DNA of 50,736 bases from Kangiellaceae bacterium (lineage in GTDB: Bacteria; Pseudomonadota; Gammaproteobacteria; Enterobacterales; Kangiellaceae): assembly GCA_026196875.1 (NCBI GenBank), contig JAPHTP010000051.1, forward strand, positions 1 through 50,736, given 5' to 3'. The notes under the pieces were generated by a model. It was not told the origin of the DNA, made no database searches, and saw nothing but the letters and a program-made list of their open reading frames with translations. Position 1 is the stretch's first letter. Every line of letters begins with the position of its first letter. The translations under genes and the position numbers were made by a program. Shown here one piece after another: positions 8,995-18,009 of this stretch.

Positions 8995-10335
8995 CTACAT
9001 CAACAACAGTCCAATTGAACCCGTTGTAACAGCCCTAAGAAAAGTTTGAAACTCCTTCGATTTTGCCATTTTACCGGCCCTTTTCAAAGCTTGTTTTGCA
9101 ATAATTGTTAATTCGGAGGTTAATTTGGCTAACAACTTCCTGAGAACCTTAGTGGTGAAATCTACCCCCATATTAAAAATCTTGATGCAATCGGTAATAA
9201 ATCTCCTGACGTATCCCTGACCGGCCCTTACCATATCGGTGCCCTCTCTAATGGCTATAACAAATAGATCCAAAATGGTCGCAATACCGGTATAGGCAAG
9301 ACCCACCGTATCAATCAACCCCTGAAGTATCCGTTGCATAATAGCCATACTCACATTCATCGCGTTTCCAATCTGGCGTTTAAACCAAGAATCGCTCGCT
9401 CGCCAACTGTGGAAATATTGCTGATCTAAATATCCACGTTCTAATTTCCTGCTTCTTAACTCAGACCAATCTAGGCCCTGAACCGTATCAATATAACGGT
9501 CGGTTTCATGATTATCCAAACCTATTTTGCTCACTGGAGATTCAAGAAAGAAATTGTTTTTGTCTTTAACATCAGGATGCACATGGATATACGGAGCTAC
9601 AGGGATCATTGGGATAAGATCAAAGTTGTGGCTAACCCTGAATATGTTGTCCGCTCCAATCATTCTGGCTACACGCTTGTCATATTGTTGGATCCGTAAA
9701 CCGACTCTCGGCGCGCCAAAGGTATAAAGTCTAATTTTGCCACGGTAATTTTTGACTAAATCAATCGCGATAAGATTGGCTACTGCGCCACCTAAGCTGT
9801 GTCCAACACAGTGGATAACGTCCGCTGCATCCAATTCTGCTCTAGCAGCAGTAATTGTGGGTTTTAACGATCTGTATACGTCGTAGAACCCTGCGTGCAC
9901 TGGCCCAATCCCAGGCATGTGCCTTGCTAATCCGGCGTTAGCATCGGTTAGCAAATCGGGATACCCCATCTCTGGTCTTGTTCCACGGGTCGCAAATACG
10001 AGGTGCCTTTTCCCGTCTCGCTCAAATTTCAATAAATACCCGTATCCCGACTCTGTTCGTCCAACAAGGTTACTCCCGGTCGAGCCAGTAAAAGAACTTA
10101 TCAGTTTACCGTTATTCAGTCCTGCTTGTGCGAGCGATTGTGGCCCTGAGCCCACAACATTTCGTTGAATGACATTTTTATTTGCTAGTGCAGGCACTGG
10201 CACTGGTGCGTTTTTTGGATCGGCACCGGTAATTTGATTAAACTTGTACCTAGCATCCCAGCCCTTCAATGTAAAATAGACATTGGCTGCAATACAGGCG
10301 GCCTCTTCCGGTTTTAAAACATATTCCCCAGCCAT
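8995..10335 (-). CDS. Class 3 lipase family protein, candidate secreted phospholipase effector
   Basis: The 446-residue product has an alpha/beta-hydrolase lipase domain at about residues 60-260. Seen are the oxyanion region FATRGTR (114-120), the nucleophile elbow GHSLGG (Ser180), TFGAPRVG (206-213), and likely acid and base in HNFDLIPMIP (Asp239) and the following PYIHVHPD (His251 or 253). There is no Sec signal, unlike typical secreted lipases. Residues about 330-446 are extra amphipathic or hydrophobic helices (VGLAYTGIATILDLFVIAI, TGSIGLLLM) that may insert in membranes. SD AAGGAAC precedes the ATG. It heads an operon with three unknown proteins, one membrane-bound and one a lipoprotein. 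This suggests a type VI-like lipase effector with immunity genes, but no T6SS gene is in view; an ordinary intracellular lipase remains possible. Confidence 0.85.
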   Translation of the reverse strand: MAGEYVLKPEEAACIAANVYFTLKGWDARYKFNQITGADPKNAPVPVPALANKNVIQRNVVGSGPQSLAQAGLNNGKLISSFTGSTGSNLVGRTESGYGYLLKFERDGKRHLVFATRGTRPEMGYPDLLTDANAGLARHMPGIGPVHAGFYDVYRSLKPTITAARAELDAADVIHCVGHSLGGAVANLIAIDLVKNYRGKIRLYTFGAPRVGLRIQQYDKRVARMIGADNIFRVSHNFDLIPMIPVAPYIHVHPDVKDKNNFFLESPVSKIGLDNHETDRYIDTVQGLDWSELRSRKLERGYLDQQYFHSWRASDSWFKRQIGNAMNVSMAIMQRILQGLIDTVGLAYTGIATILDLFVIAIREGTDMVRAGQGYVRRFITDCIKIFNMGVDFTTKVLRKLLAKLTSELTIIAKQALKRAGKMAKSKEFQTFLRAVTTGSIGLLLM

Positions 10336-10718
10336 TCTAAGTTCCTTTATGTCGTTAATTCTAGCTTTTGTTCTAATACAAACAGTCTTTAAGATATATC
10401 TAATAAATCTGTTTCAAAACAGAAAACTTTGAAGTGGCCTAACTTTATATGAAGTAAATGTCGAATTTCCATAACCCATTCAGGGTATTTTTACTAAAGT
10501 GTGTTCAAATTATTACTAATTGGAACACTTCAATTAATAACTAAATCTCAGTACAAGATTATCGTCCCTGAGATTTAGTCAGTGATATTAGTCTGGAACG
10601 TAACTATGGGCTGGAATAATGCCTTCCATGAAGTAACCTCTCGGCATTTTTAACAATTTGAAAAACTGATAGTTTACCTAATCAAAATAATTCAGTTCAA
10701 CAATCTGAATTGTGGTGT
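10336..10718. other. Lipase-dapA gap with two inverted repeats
   Basis: The 383-bp gap holds two dyads. At 10501-10528 GTGTTCAAATT is inverted with one mismatch around a 6-nt loop. At 10540-10579 ACTAAATCTCAG is perfectly inverted as CTGAGATTTAGT around 16 nt. The second lacks a T-run and lies between the dapA end and the lipase promoter region; it could be a weak dapA terminator or an operator for the lipase operon. A 19-codon minus-strand frame lies at 10588-10647 (listed among the findings). Confidence 0.5.
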
Positions 10719-11633
10719 TTACACATTAATAGCAAATTGCTCATCATCCATAACACTTAGGCTATTTCCGACTAGATCGTCGTTATCGAACTCCTTAAGT
10801 ATCTCGACTCCATCCTCTCGATCCTGTTTATTCAAAGGCAAATAAGGCAATCGAAACACCGGTTTAATAGCACCGCTCATTGCTAAAGCCGTACTGATTC
10901 CTATTGGATTGGGTTGTTTAAAAAGCCAACCAATTAAAGATTGTAAGCGATCATTTAGGTGATGATCATTTTCATCCATTAGTTTTCGCATTAACCCGGG
11001 AACAATATTCGAAGTAACTGAAATCACACCATGACTGTTGTAAGAGTGTCTTCCATTAAATGACTCATCATCATTGCCCGACCAACAGGCAATCCCTCTA
11101 GTTTCATACTCTGAGATCCTTGGATTACCTGCGCATTCTTTTACACCTATGAAATTTTGATTGTCGGCAATGTTTTGCATAATCTGAGGAGAAATATCTT
11201 GTCCGGTTCTAGCTTCAACGTTATAAATTATTGCAGGACCTATTGCTAAAGTCTTTTCAAGATGTGCTTGAACTCCAGCTTGGGTAGTTTTTCCATAATA
11301 GGGGTTAATTTGTAAAGATGCATGCATCCCTGAAGCAAAACCATATTCTGTCGCTTTTATTGCTTCTCGCGTATTGTTGCTTCCCGTATTACCGACCACG
11401 AGCAATTTGTCGCCATATTTTGAGGCAGTATGGGCAATAAGCATGAGATGTTCTTCCCAATCCAGTAGATGCCCTTCTCCCGTGGTTCCTCCGACAATTA
11501 GCCCATCAACTCCGGCCTTTATTTGTTTCTCGACTAAATAGTCATAGCTTTGTAAGTCAATTTTACCTTCTTCATTGAAAGGTGTTTTAATAGCCGTAAT
11601 TAGACTTTTTTCACGAATTTCAGAAATCTGCAT
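10719..11633 (-). CDS. dapA: Dihydrodipicolinate synthase family protein
   Basis: The 304-residue TIM-barrel product matches the DapA/NAL family: GGTTGEG binds pyruvate, YNVEARTG carries the catalytic Tyr, and FIGVKECAGN carries the Schiff-base Lys. DapA condenses pyruvate with aspartate semialdehyde, the first committed step of lysine and diaminopimelate synthesis. It stands alone here, not beside bamC or purC where many gammaproteobacteria keep dapA. Its length and the Glu in NVEART, where DapA usually has Pro-Ser, leave room for another aldolase of the family. The start ATG is followed by QISEIREKS, typical of the N-terminal strand region. Confidence 0.8.
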   Translation of the reverse strand: MQISEIREKSLITAIKTPFNEEGKIDLQSYDYLVEKQIKAGVDGLIVGGTTGEGHLLDWEEHLMLIAHTASKYGDKLLVVGNTGSNNTREAIKATEYGFASGMHASLQINPYYGKTTQAGVQAHLEKTLAIGPAIIYNVEARTGQDISPQIMQNIADNQNFIGVKECAGNPRISEYETRGIACWSGNDDESFNGRHSYNSHGVISVTSNIVPGLMRKLMDENDHHLNDRLQSLIGWLFKQPNPIGISTALAMSGAIKPVFRLPYLPLNKQDREDGVEILKEFDNDDLVGNSLSVMDDEQFAINV

Positions 11634-11760
11634 TTTTTAAAAACTAAACGTTTCTTAAAGGTTTGTGGGTTCAAATCGAATTTTAACTAGTTAACAACAA
11701 GTGTCGCTAATAATTTGATGTTATGAATTGTATAAATATGACCTGATATTTGTAGGACAG

Positions 11761-11790
11761 AAAAAAAGGGCTCATAAAAGCCCCTTTTTC
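11761..11790 (-). terminator. Rho-independent terminator of prc
   Basis: On the minus strand a hairpin with stem AAAAGGGGCT and AGCCCTTTTT, closed by a short loop, ends in a run of seven T. It starts 20 nt after the prc stop codon. The A-rich opposite side could also work on the plus strand. Confidence 0.85.
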
Positions 11791-11809
11791 AATTAGATAG
11801 GTATTCTAG

Positions 11810-13921
11810 CTAGTTTTTGTTTTCAGCGAACTTGCTTGCACGTTGAACATTTATCAAGTCAACAATTATATTTGCTGCTTCATTTAACTTGCTATCGTCC
11901 GCATCCGTTAGCTCGGTGTCTTCTGTTATCTCCAAGAGTTCTTTCTTACCTAATGCTGTGCGACGTTCGTTTTCTCTATCAAGCTGCTTTTGTTTGTAGA
12001 CTTTACGTTGGTGTTTTCTCTCATCAATATTCAAGCTAATCGTTTTGCGCTCACGTCGTTCATTAAGTTCAGCGATATCAGATATTAAATATTGAAACTC
12101 TCTGTCAGATTTAATCCGTTGTACATGAAGGTCCGTTAACTTAGCAATATGTTGAGATACGTTGCCCGCTTTTTCAAAGTCTACCGGCTCAATTACATCC
12201 CACTTTAGTGCGGTCTCGTAGCTCTGTTCGCCAAATTCATCACGAGAATAAGGATCCGGGAAATGAATATCAGGCATGACTCCCTTGTTTTGAGTACTTT
12301 TGCCGGTTACTCGATAGAACTTATTCACGGTAAGCTTTAATGCACCAAAAACCTCGCCTTCACTTTTAATGTGATCGCCGAGGTACAAAATCGACTGTAC
12401 GGTTCCTTTACCAAACGTTTGCTCTCCAAGTACAACGCCTCGATCATAATCCTGAATTGCACCGGCGAATATTTCAGAAGCTGAAGCACTTGCTCCATTA
12501 ACCAATACTGCTAATGGCCCATCCCAAGCCGTTCCAGGCTCTGTATCGCCAAGCACTTTAACTTTGCCGCGTCGATTTCGATCTTGCACAACCGGGCCTG
12601 CATCAATGAAAAGCCCTGTTAATGCGGTAGCCTCAGATAAAGCGCCACCACCGTTTGAACGCAAGTCAATTATCAATCCATCGATGCCCTTGTCTTGTTT
12701 CATTTCATTAATTAAACGCCGCACATCTTTAGTCGTACTTCGATAATTTTTGTTTCCTTCCGAATAAGCCTTAAAGTCCAGGTAGAATTTAGGTAAGTCT
12801 ATCACTCCGACTCTCCTGACCTTCGAGCCATTTTCAATCTCGATAACTTCTGATTTTGCTGCCTGTTCTTCCAATTTAACTTTTTCGCGAACAATTGATA
12901 TTGTTTTGGTCTTCCCGGCTAAGGTGCTATTTGCAGGTTCGATTTGTAACCTGACGGTACTTCCCGCATCGCCTCGGATCAAATCCACAACATCGTCCAA
13001 TCTCCAACCAATCACGTCAACCATAGGCTCGGTACCTTGACCGACAGCTATAATCTTGTCGTCAACAGCAACATCTCCGGAACGGTCTGCCGGCCCTGCT
13101 TCTACGATACGATTGATTTTGGTATACACATCGTCAGATTGAAGAACTGCGCCGATACCTTCTAATGAAAGCTTCATATCGATATCAAAGTTCTCGGCTG
13201 TCCTTGGTGAAAAATAAGATGTGTGAGGATCGACTGTATTTGCATAGGCATTCATAAAGTAACTAAACACATCTTCGCTATTGATTTGCGAAACTCTACG
13301 CATTGCTGTTTTGTAGCGCTTAGTTAGGATCTCTTTCGCTTCTTCCCAAGATTTATCAGCCAGGACTAAATTCAAGGCATCATTCTTAACCCGTTTCTGC
13401 CAGTAGTCGTCGAGTTGCTCTTGAGTCGCAGCCCATTGAGAATCTTCCCGATCGATTTCAAACTCTTCCTCCATCTTAAAGTCCATTTCTTTGTCAAGAA
13501 GACTCATCGCGAATTTATTTCTTTCTTCCCAACGTTTTTGGAAGGTGCTGTAAATATTAAATGATGGAGTTAACATTCCGTAGGAAATCGAGTCGTCCAT
13601 TTTAAAGCGATACTTTTGAAAAGCAGCAATGTCCGAAGCCATAAAATAGCTCTTATTGGGATCAAGCATTTCTATGTACTCTTCCAATATCTTCTGCGAT
13701 TCTTGGTCATTTAACTTGGGCTTTTTGTAGTGATAATCGTGAATAAACCAAGAAATATAACGACTTGCTTGATGATGAACCGACTTAGGGGACAAATCGA
13801 GCATTTGAGGAGTGGCAAGAGCCAATTTTTGCTCTACACCATCTGCAGCGATGGCAATGCCAAATGATGTAAAAGAAAGCGCGATTAGGCTGGATTTTAC
13901 AACTGACTTAATTCTTATCAT
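11810..13921 (-). CDS. prc: Carboxy-terminal processing protease (tail-specific protease)
   Basis: The 703-residue product starts with a signal peptide (LIALSFTSFGIAIAADG, cut near residue 25) and is periplasmic. After an N-terminal helical domain a PDZ domain lies at about 245-335 (LEGIGAVLQ, IVEAGPADRSG, DKIIAVGQG). The S41A protease core follows, with the Ser in NGASASASEIFAG near residue 480 and the Lys in FGKGTVQS near 505. The C-terminal DUF3340-type region (ERRERKTISLNI, ENERRTALGKKE) is also present. Prc trims PBP3 and controls murein hydrolases through Spr-type substrates with NlpI in E. coli. Its length agrees with the family (about 680-700). It is monocistronic. Confidence 0.95.
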   Translation of the reverse strand: MIRIKSVVKSSLIALSFTSFGIAIAADGVEQKLALATPQMLDLSPKSVHHQASRYISWFIHDYHYKKPKLNDQESQKILEEYIEMLDPNKSYFMASDIAAFQKYRFKMDDSISYGMLTPSFNIYSTFQKRWEERNKFAMSLLDKEMDFKMEEEFEIDREDSQWAATQEQLDDYWQKRVKNDALNLVLADKSWEEAKEILTKRYKTAMRRVSQINSEDVFSYFMNAYANTVDPHTSYFSPRTAENFDIDMKLSLEGIGAVLQSDDVYTKINRIVEAGPADRSGDVAVDDKIIAVGQGTEPMVDVIGWRLDDVVDLIRGDAGSTVRLQIEPANSTLAGKTKTISIVREKVKLEEQAAKSEVIEIENGSKVRRVGVIDLPKFYLDFKAYSEGNKNYRSTTKDVRRLINEMKQDKGIDGLIIDLRSNGGGALSEATALTGLFIDAGPVVQDRNRRGKVKVLGDTEPGTAWDGPLAVLVNGASASASEIFAGAIQDYDRGVVLGEQTFGKGTVQSILYLGDHIKSEGEVFGALKLTVNKFYRVTGKSTQNKGVMPDIHFPDPYSRDEFGEQSYETALKWDVIEPVDFEKAGNVSQHIAKLTDLHVQRIKSDREFQYLISDIAELNERRERKTISLNIDERKHQRKVYKQKQLDRENERRTALGKKELLEITEDTELTDADDSKLNEAANIIVDLINVQRASKFAENKN

Positions 13922-14169
13922 TACAACTAGGTCCTAACGTTTGAGCTATTACTGCTTTACTGAGTATAGTGAATTGATATCAACTATTATAATCGACTTA
14001 TATCGGCGACTTTTGTTCCTTCATTAATTAAATAAATAACCCTAAAATACAGAAAACACAAGTAAAACGGGTTAAATGGTTGAAAGCATTGTAAAATATT
14101 GTGTAATACGTTGAGTTTTTATTGAAAACAAAGATGTTTTAATTTGTTTATAACCAAATCGAATGGACA

Positions 14170-14195
14170 AAAAACCGGTCAATTGACCGGTTTTT
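14170..14195 (-). terminator. Rho-independent terminator of gcdH
   Basis: A perfect 26-bp palindrome (AAAAACCGGTCAA then its complement) with flanking A and T runs lies 20 nt after the gcdH stop codon. Because it is symmetrical it would work on both strands, but only gcdH ends here. Confidence 0.85.
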
Positions 14196-14214
14196 AACCA
14201 ACTATAGGTATTCA

Positions 14215-15390
14215 CTACTTGAAGGCTTGGATGCCAGTTTGAGCCCGGCCCAGGATTAGAGCATGAATATCATGCGTTCCTTCGTAAGTGTTAACCGCTT
14301 CCAAATTGATCATATGACGGATAATGTGGAATTCGTCGCTGATACCATTACCACCATGCATATCCCTCGCCGTACGAGCAATATCAAGTGCTTTACCGCA
14401 TGAATTACGTTTAATCAAAGAAATCATTTCTGGCTTGAATGCTTTTGCATCGATTAGTTGACCGACCCTAAGTGCGCTTTGCAAACCAATAGTAATTTCA
14501 GTTTGCATGTCTGCGAGTTTTTTCTGAAACAATTGGGTAGCGGCCAAAGGTCTGTCAAACTGCTTACGGTCAAGGCCGTAGTTACGGGCAGAATGCCAGC
14601 AGAATTCAGCTGCGCCGAGAGCTCCCCAGGCAATACCGTATCGAGCCATATTTAAACACCCGAACGGACCAGACAAGCCACGAACTTCAGGGAACATGTT
14701 TTCTTCCGGCACGAAAACTTCATCCATTACAATTTCACCTGTGATGGAAGCTCGCAATGAGAACTTTCCTTCAATTTTCGGAGCAGAAAGTCCTTTCATT
14801 CCTTTTTCTAAAACGAATCCGCAGATTTTGTTATCATCTGCTTCGTTTTTCGCCCAGACAACAAACACATCAGCCACCGGAGAATTAGTTATCCACATCT
14901 TTGTGCCGCTGATTACGTATCCGCCGTCAACTTTCTTGGCGCGAGTTTTCATGCTCGCCGGATCTGAACCGCTGTCAGGTTCGGTTAATCCAAAACAACC
15001 GATATATTCACCAGTCGCTAGTTTAGGAAGGTACTTCTCTTTTTGTGCTTCCGTGCCGTACGCATTGATCGGGTGCATTACCAAGCTAGATTGAACACTT
15101 AAAGCTGAGCGATAACCGCTATCGACTCTTTCAACTTCACGTGCAACCAAACCGTAAGAAACATAACTAACCCCAGCGCAACCGTAGCCGTTAATGGTAG
15201 AGCCTAATAATCCCAGCTCACCCATTTCACGCATGATTTCTGTGTCAAAAATTTCATCGCGATGCGCCAGCTGGATTCTCGGCATTAATTTCTCTTGTGC
15301 GTAACCTCGAGCCATGTCTCGGATCATGCGCTCATCTTCATTAAGCTGTTGATCTAATAAAAAAAGGTCGTCCCAGATGTCCAAACTCAT
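14215..15390 (-). CDS. gcdH: Glutaryl-CoA dehydrogenase
   Basis: The acyl-CoA dehydrogenase fold is complete: [17 protein letters not shown] and WITNSP bind FAD and substrate, and the catalytic Glu is in [15 protein letters not shown] near the C-terminus. The EGTxDIHALIxGxxxTGIQAF ending and the [10 protein letters not shown] context are typical of glutaryl-CoA dehydrogenase, which oxidises and decarboxylates glutaryl-CoA to crotonyl-CoA in lysine/tryptophan breakdown, passing electrons to ETF. I prefer the ATG at 15390 (391 residues). A GTG at 15402 would add four residues, and neither has a strong SD. No LysR regulator or CoA transferase is adjacent, unlike the pseudomonad arrangement. Confidence 0.93.
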   Translation of the reverse strand: MSLDIWDDLFLLDQQLNEDERMIRDMARGYAQEKLMPRIQLAHRDEIFDTEIMREMGELGLLGSTINGYGCAGVSYVSYGLVAREVERVDSGYRSALSVQSSLVMHPINAYGTEAQKEKYLPKLATGEYIGCFGLTEPDSGSDPASMKTRAKKVDGGYVISGTKMWITNSPVADVFVVWAKNEADDNKICGFVLEKGMKGLSAPKIEGKFSLRASITGEIVMDEVFVPEENMFPEVRGLSGPFGCLNMARYGIAWGALGAAEFCWHSARNYGLDRKQFDRPLAATQLFQKKLADMQTEITIGLQSALRVGQLIDAKAFKPEMISLIKRNSCGKALDIARTARDMHGGNGISDEFHIIRHMINLEAVNTYEGTHDIHALILGRAQTGIQAFK

Positions 15391-15667
15391 AATATTCGCC
15401 ACTTAAACTGCATATCAATATAAAAAGAGGGCTAAGTCTAGCCAAAATCATAGCAATACACCAGCGAAACCAAGCTAATTTGACCAGTAAATACTTGATA
15501 TGAATCAACCCAGCAGAGTTATTAATTACTTGGAATTAAAATAACAAACTCAACAAATCTAAACTCATTTTGAGCTCATCGCAAAACCTTAACAATGTTA
15601 ATTTGACGAGTAGTAATAAGCATTTCATACTATAATATAAGTAATTGATTATATTGGCCTTTCAAAT

Positions 15668-16480
15668 ATGTCCGTAAGACAAAAAATTGAAGCTTGGTTA
15701 AATAAAGAGACACCTCCAGCCAAGTTTCCTATCTGTGACTACGAAAAGTTAAGTTATGGAATTAGACCCGGCGACGTGGTTTTAGTCGAAGGACGGAGCC
15801 GTGTCTCTGATGTGATAAGAATAATCACACAAAGTCGATGGTCTCACTCTGCACTTTATGTTGGGCGTTTGCATGACATTCAAGATGTCGAAAGAAGAGA
15901 AAAACTTAAACAGTATTTTAATGCTGAAGCAGATCAACAATTGCTAATTGAAGGGATCTTAGGGAAAGGTATGATTGTGACTCCTCTCAACGAATACGAG
16001 CGAGATAATCTTAGAATTTGCCGGCCCTCTTCTCTCTCAGCCAGCGATGCCCAAAACGTGATTAATTATTCAATTGACCAATTAGGCGTCGGGTACAATA
16101 TTCGACAACTGTTCGACTTAGCACGCTTTATCTTCCCTTGGCGGATCTTACCCAGGCGATGGCGCTCAACTTTGTTTACTCGAAACCCTGACGTAGTTAC
16201 AAAAACAGTATGTTCTTCTATGATTGCAGAGGCTTTCTATTCAGTTAAGTATCCAATACTGCCCTTATTTCGCCGCATTGGTAAAGATGGTTTAGAGTTA
16301 ATACCGCGTAACACGCGACTATATACCCCAGCAGACTTTGACTACTCACCCTATTTCGATATTAAAAAGTTTCCATTCATGGGCACTCATGGAAACAGCC
16401 CTTACCGCAATTTGCCTTGGAACAAGGATGGAGTGATTGGTCATGGAGAACATGATTTTGACGTCTACCATCAAAATTAG
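15668..16480 (+). CDS. YiiX/YebB-like permuted NlpC/P60 cysteine hydrolase
   Basis: The 270-residue product has the two halves of the circularly permuted papain-like fold (Peptidase_C92 type): an N-terminal GIRPGDVVLVEG and RWSHSALYVG with the catalytic His, and a later TVCSSMIAEAF with the catalytic Cys near 182. Related enzymes act on amide or ester bonds of peptidoglycan peptides or lipids. There is no signal peptide, so it is probably cytosolic or membrane-associated. The arginine-rich stretch FPWRILPRRWRSTLF between the motifs may touch membrane lipids. It is alone on the plus strand between minus-strand genes. Substrate unknown. Confidence 0.8.
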   Translation: MSVRQKIEAWLNKETPPAKFPICDYEKLSYGIRPGDVVLVEGRSRVSDVIRIITQSRWSHSALYVGRLHDIQDVERREKLKQYFNAEADQQLLIEGILGKGMIVTPLNEYERDNLRICRPSSLSASDAQNVINYSIDQLGVGYNIRQLFDLARFIFPWRILPRRWRSTLFTRNPDVVTKTVCSSMIAEAFYSVKYPILPLFRRIGKDGLELIPRNTRLYTPADFDYSPYFDIKKFPFMGTHGNSPYRNLPWNKDGVIGHGEHDFDVYHQN

Positions 16481-16929
16481 GATTGCCATCTAATAGAATT
16501 GCCGTCTAGTAAACTAGATGATCTCTCGTCATTCATCGCCGCAGCGTCAACTTTTAGTTTAGCAAGAGTCTACAAAAGCGAGTTCTAACGCTATCGAAAG
16601 ATGGGGTTAAACGAGGCCTAAAACTACTAATCTATATCGCTATATCTGTATTTATATTGATAGCAGCTATATATATTAAAGTATTATTAAAAAAAACTGG
16701 AAAAGGTAAAATTTCGTGACTACATTTAATTATAGAGACTCCAGTGATTAATGTGTTTTACTCAATTATGAAGATATAGATTTTCTTCTTCTACTTCCCC
16801 TACCCCAGGTAATCTGTGAAAGAGCCTGGGATTTTTTTTGCTTTTTAAAAAGTAAGAGCCATAACTAAAATAAGAATAGATCGTTACTAATATTAAACAA
16901 TCTTTTCATTCTAACTATGGCTTTAATAT
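16481..16929. other. 449-bp gap with a start-less membrane-peptide frame
   Basis: Between the YiiX-like gene and uspE there is no gene with a good start. A plus-strand frame ending with the TGA near 16720 reads KRGLKLLIYIAISVFILI then AAIYIKVLLKKTGKGKIS, a convincing single membrane helix with basic flanks. It opens after a TAG with no ATG, GTG or TTG, so it may be a decayed small gene. A plus-strand terminator follows at 16804. Confidence 0.4.
16804..16839 (+). terminator. Plus-strand rho-independent terminator
   Basis: The stem CCCAGG / CCTGGG encloses a 15-nt loop and is followed by eight T. It lies more than 320 nt past the YiiX-like gene, so a long 3' transcript or an unannotated small gene must precede it. 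Confidence 0.65.
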
Positions 16930-17865
16930 CTAAGCGTGAACGGAGAGTACATCACAATTAATTGGATCGAGTATTTTTTCTGCGGTACTGCCCACAAGTC
17001 CTGAATGATAGGTTGTACCTAATACCAACAAGTCTATGGTGTTCTTTTCAACAAAGTCAGGTAACAAAGTTTCAGGATACCCCTCAACTAAATGGCGCCT
17101 GTTGTCCACCACTTCTGAACCTTTTAGTGCCTCGTCAAAACCTTCCTGCTTGGTTTGTTTTAACTGGTCCACGTAAGCGTCGTAATTTTCTTCACCCATA
17201 GTAAAGTCGGTGGGTCCCATACCAACTCCCATGCCAAAACCAATATCACTCCATAATTGGTAACCGATGGGATCATAACAATGTATTGCGTGTACCTCAG
17301 CGCCAACAACCTTCGCCACTTGTTCCGCACTCCGAATTATTAAAGGGTCCAGGCTTTCTGGTTTATCGTGACTATGCGTTGGATCAACTGCTGCAAGTAC
17401 TTTGGTGTACTCTTTTTTTGTATCAGTTTTGGCTAAAATTAGTGGCTTCTTACAAGATTTCAATAACTGCCAATCGTTCGGAGTAAAAAAGACTTTATTG
17501 ATAGTCGGGTGTTCGTGAGTAGATTTCATTACGAGATCACAATCACTGATTTCTGCCTTATTCAGAATCGCTTCATACAAAGGTTTATGCCATAACACAT
17601 CGTAACTACATTTTAGTCCTGCATGGGTCACTTCTTCGACATAAGAATCTATCCAACGTTTTTGAGAATTGATATATCCGTTCTTGGCGGCTTCGAATTG
17701 CTCGCTATTAAAAAACAGATTGCCAACAAGTCCACGATTGTAGACCACCAGAAGCAGCTCAATGCTCGCCTGATATTTTTGGGCAAGAAAGATCGCTTTC
17801 TGCAGCGCTGGCTGCTCATCTCTGTCAGGATCCAAACAAACCAAGATGTTGTTGATTGATTGCAT
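16930..17865 (-). CDS. uspE: Tandem universal stress protein (UspE type)
   Basis: The 311-residue product carries two Usp domains, about residues 1-150 (NILVCLDPDRDEQPALQKA) and 155-311 (VLAAVDPTHSH ... IDLLVLGTTYHSGLVGSTAE, ending CDVLSVHA). The second keeps the G-x2-G-x9-G-(S/T) ATP-loop-like pattern, while the first is degenerate at that site (VMKSTHEHP). Length and two-domain layout match UspE of gammaproteobacteria (about 315), a cytosolic protein of stress and stationary-phase survival. It is alone, downstream of the fab cluster end and in the same orientation, with a 144-bp gap. Confidence 0.88.
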   Translation of the reverse strand: MQSINNILVCLDPDRDEQPALQKAIFLAQKYQASIELLLVVYNRGLVGNLFFNSEQFEAAKNGYINSQKRWIDSYVEEVTHAGLKCSYDVLWHKPLYEAILNKAEISDCDLVMKSTHEHPTINKVFFTPNDWQLLKSCKKPLILAKTDTKKEYTKVLAAVDPTHSHDKPESLDPLIIRSAEQVAKVVGAEVHAIHCYDPIGYQLWSDIGFGMGVGMGPTDFTMGEENYDAYVDQLKQTKQEGFDEALKGSEVVDNRRHLVEGYPETLLPDFVEKNTIDLLVLGTTYHSGLVGSTAEKILDPINCDVLSVHA

Positions 17866-18009
17866 AATTCACTCCTTTCTCCCGAATGTAAAATGGAGCG
17901 TTATAGCAACATTGCTAACCGCTAACGCAATTATAGTATAGCCTAGCAGTAGTTTAATATATTGATTTAAAACAAGCTTTTAAACGGCTAACTAACTAGT
18001 TAATTCTAA

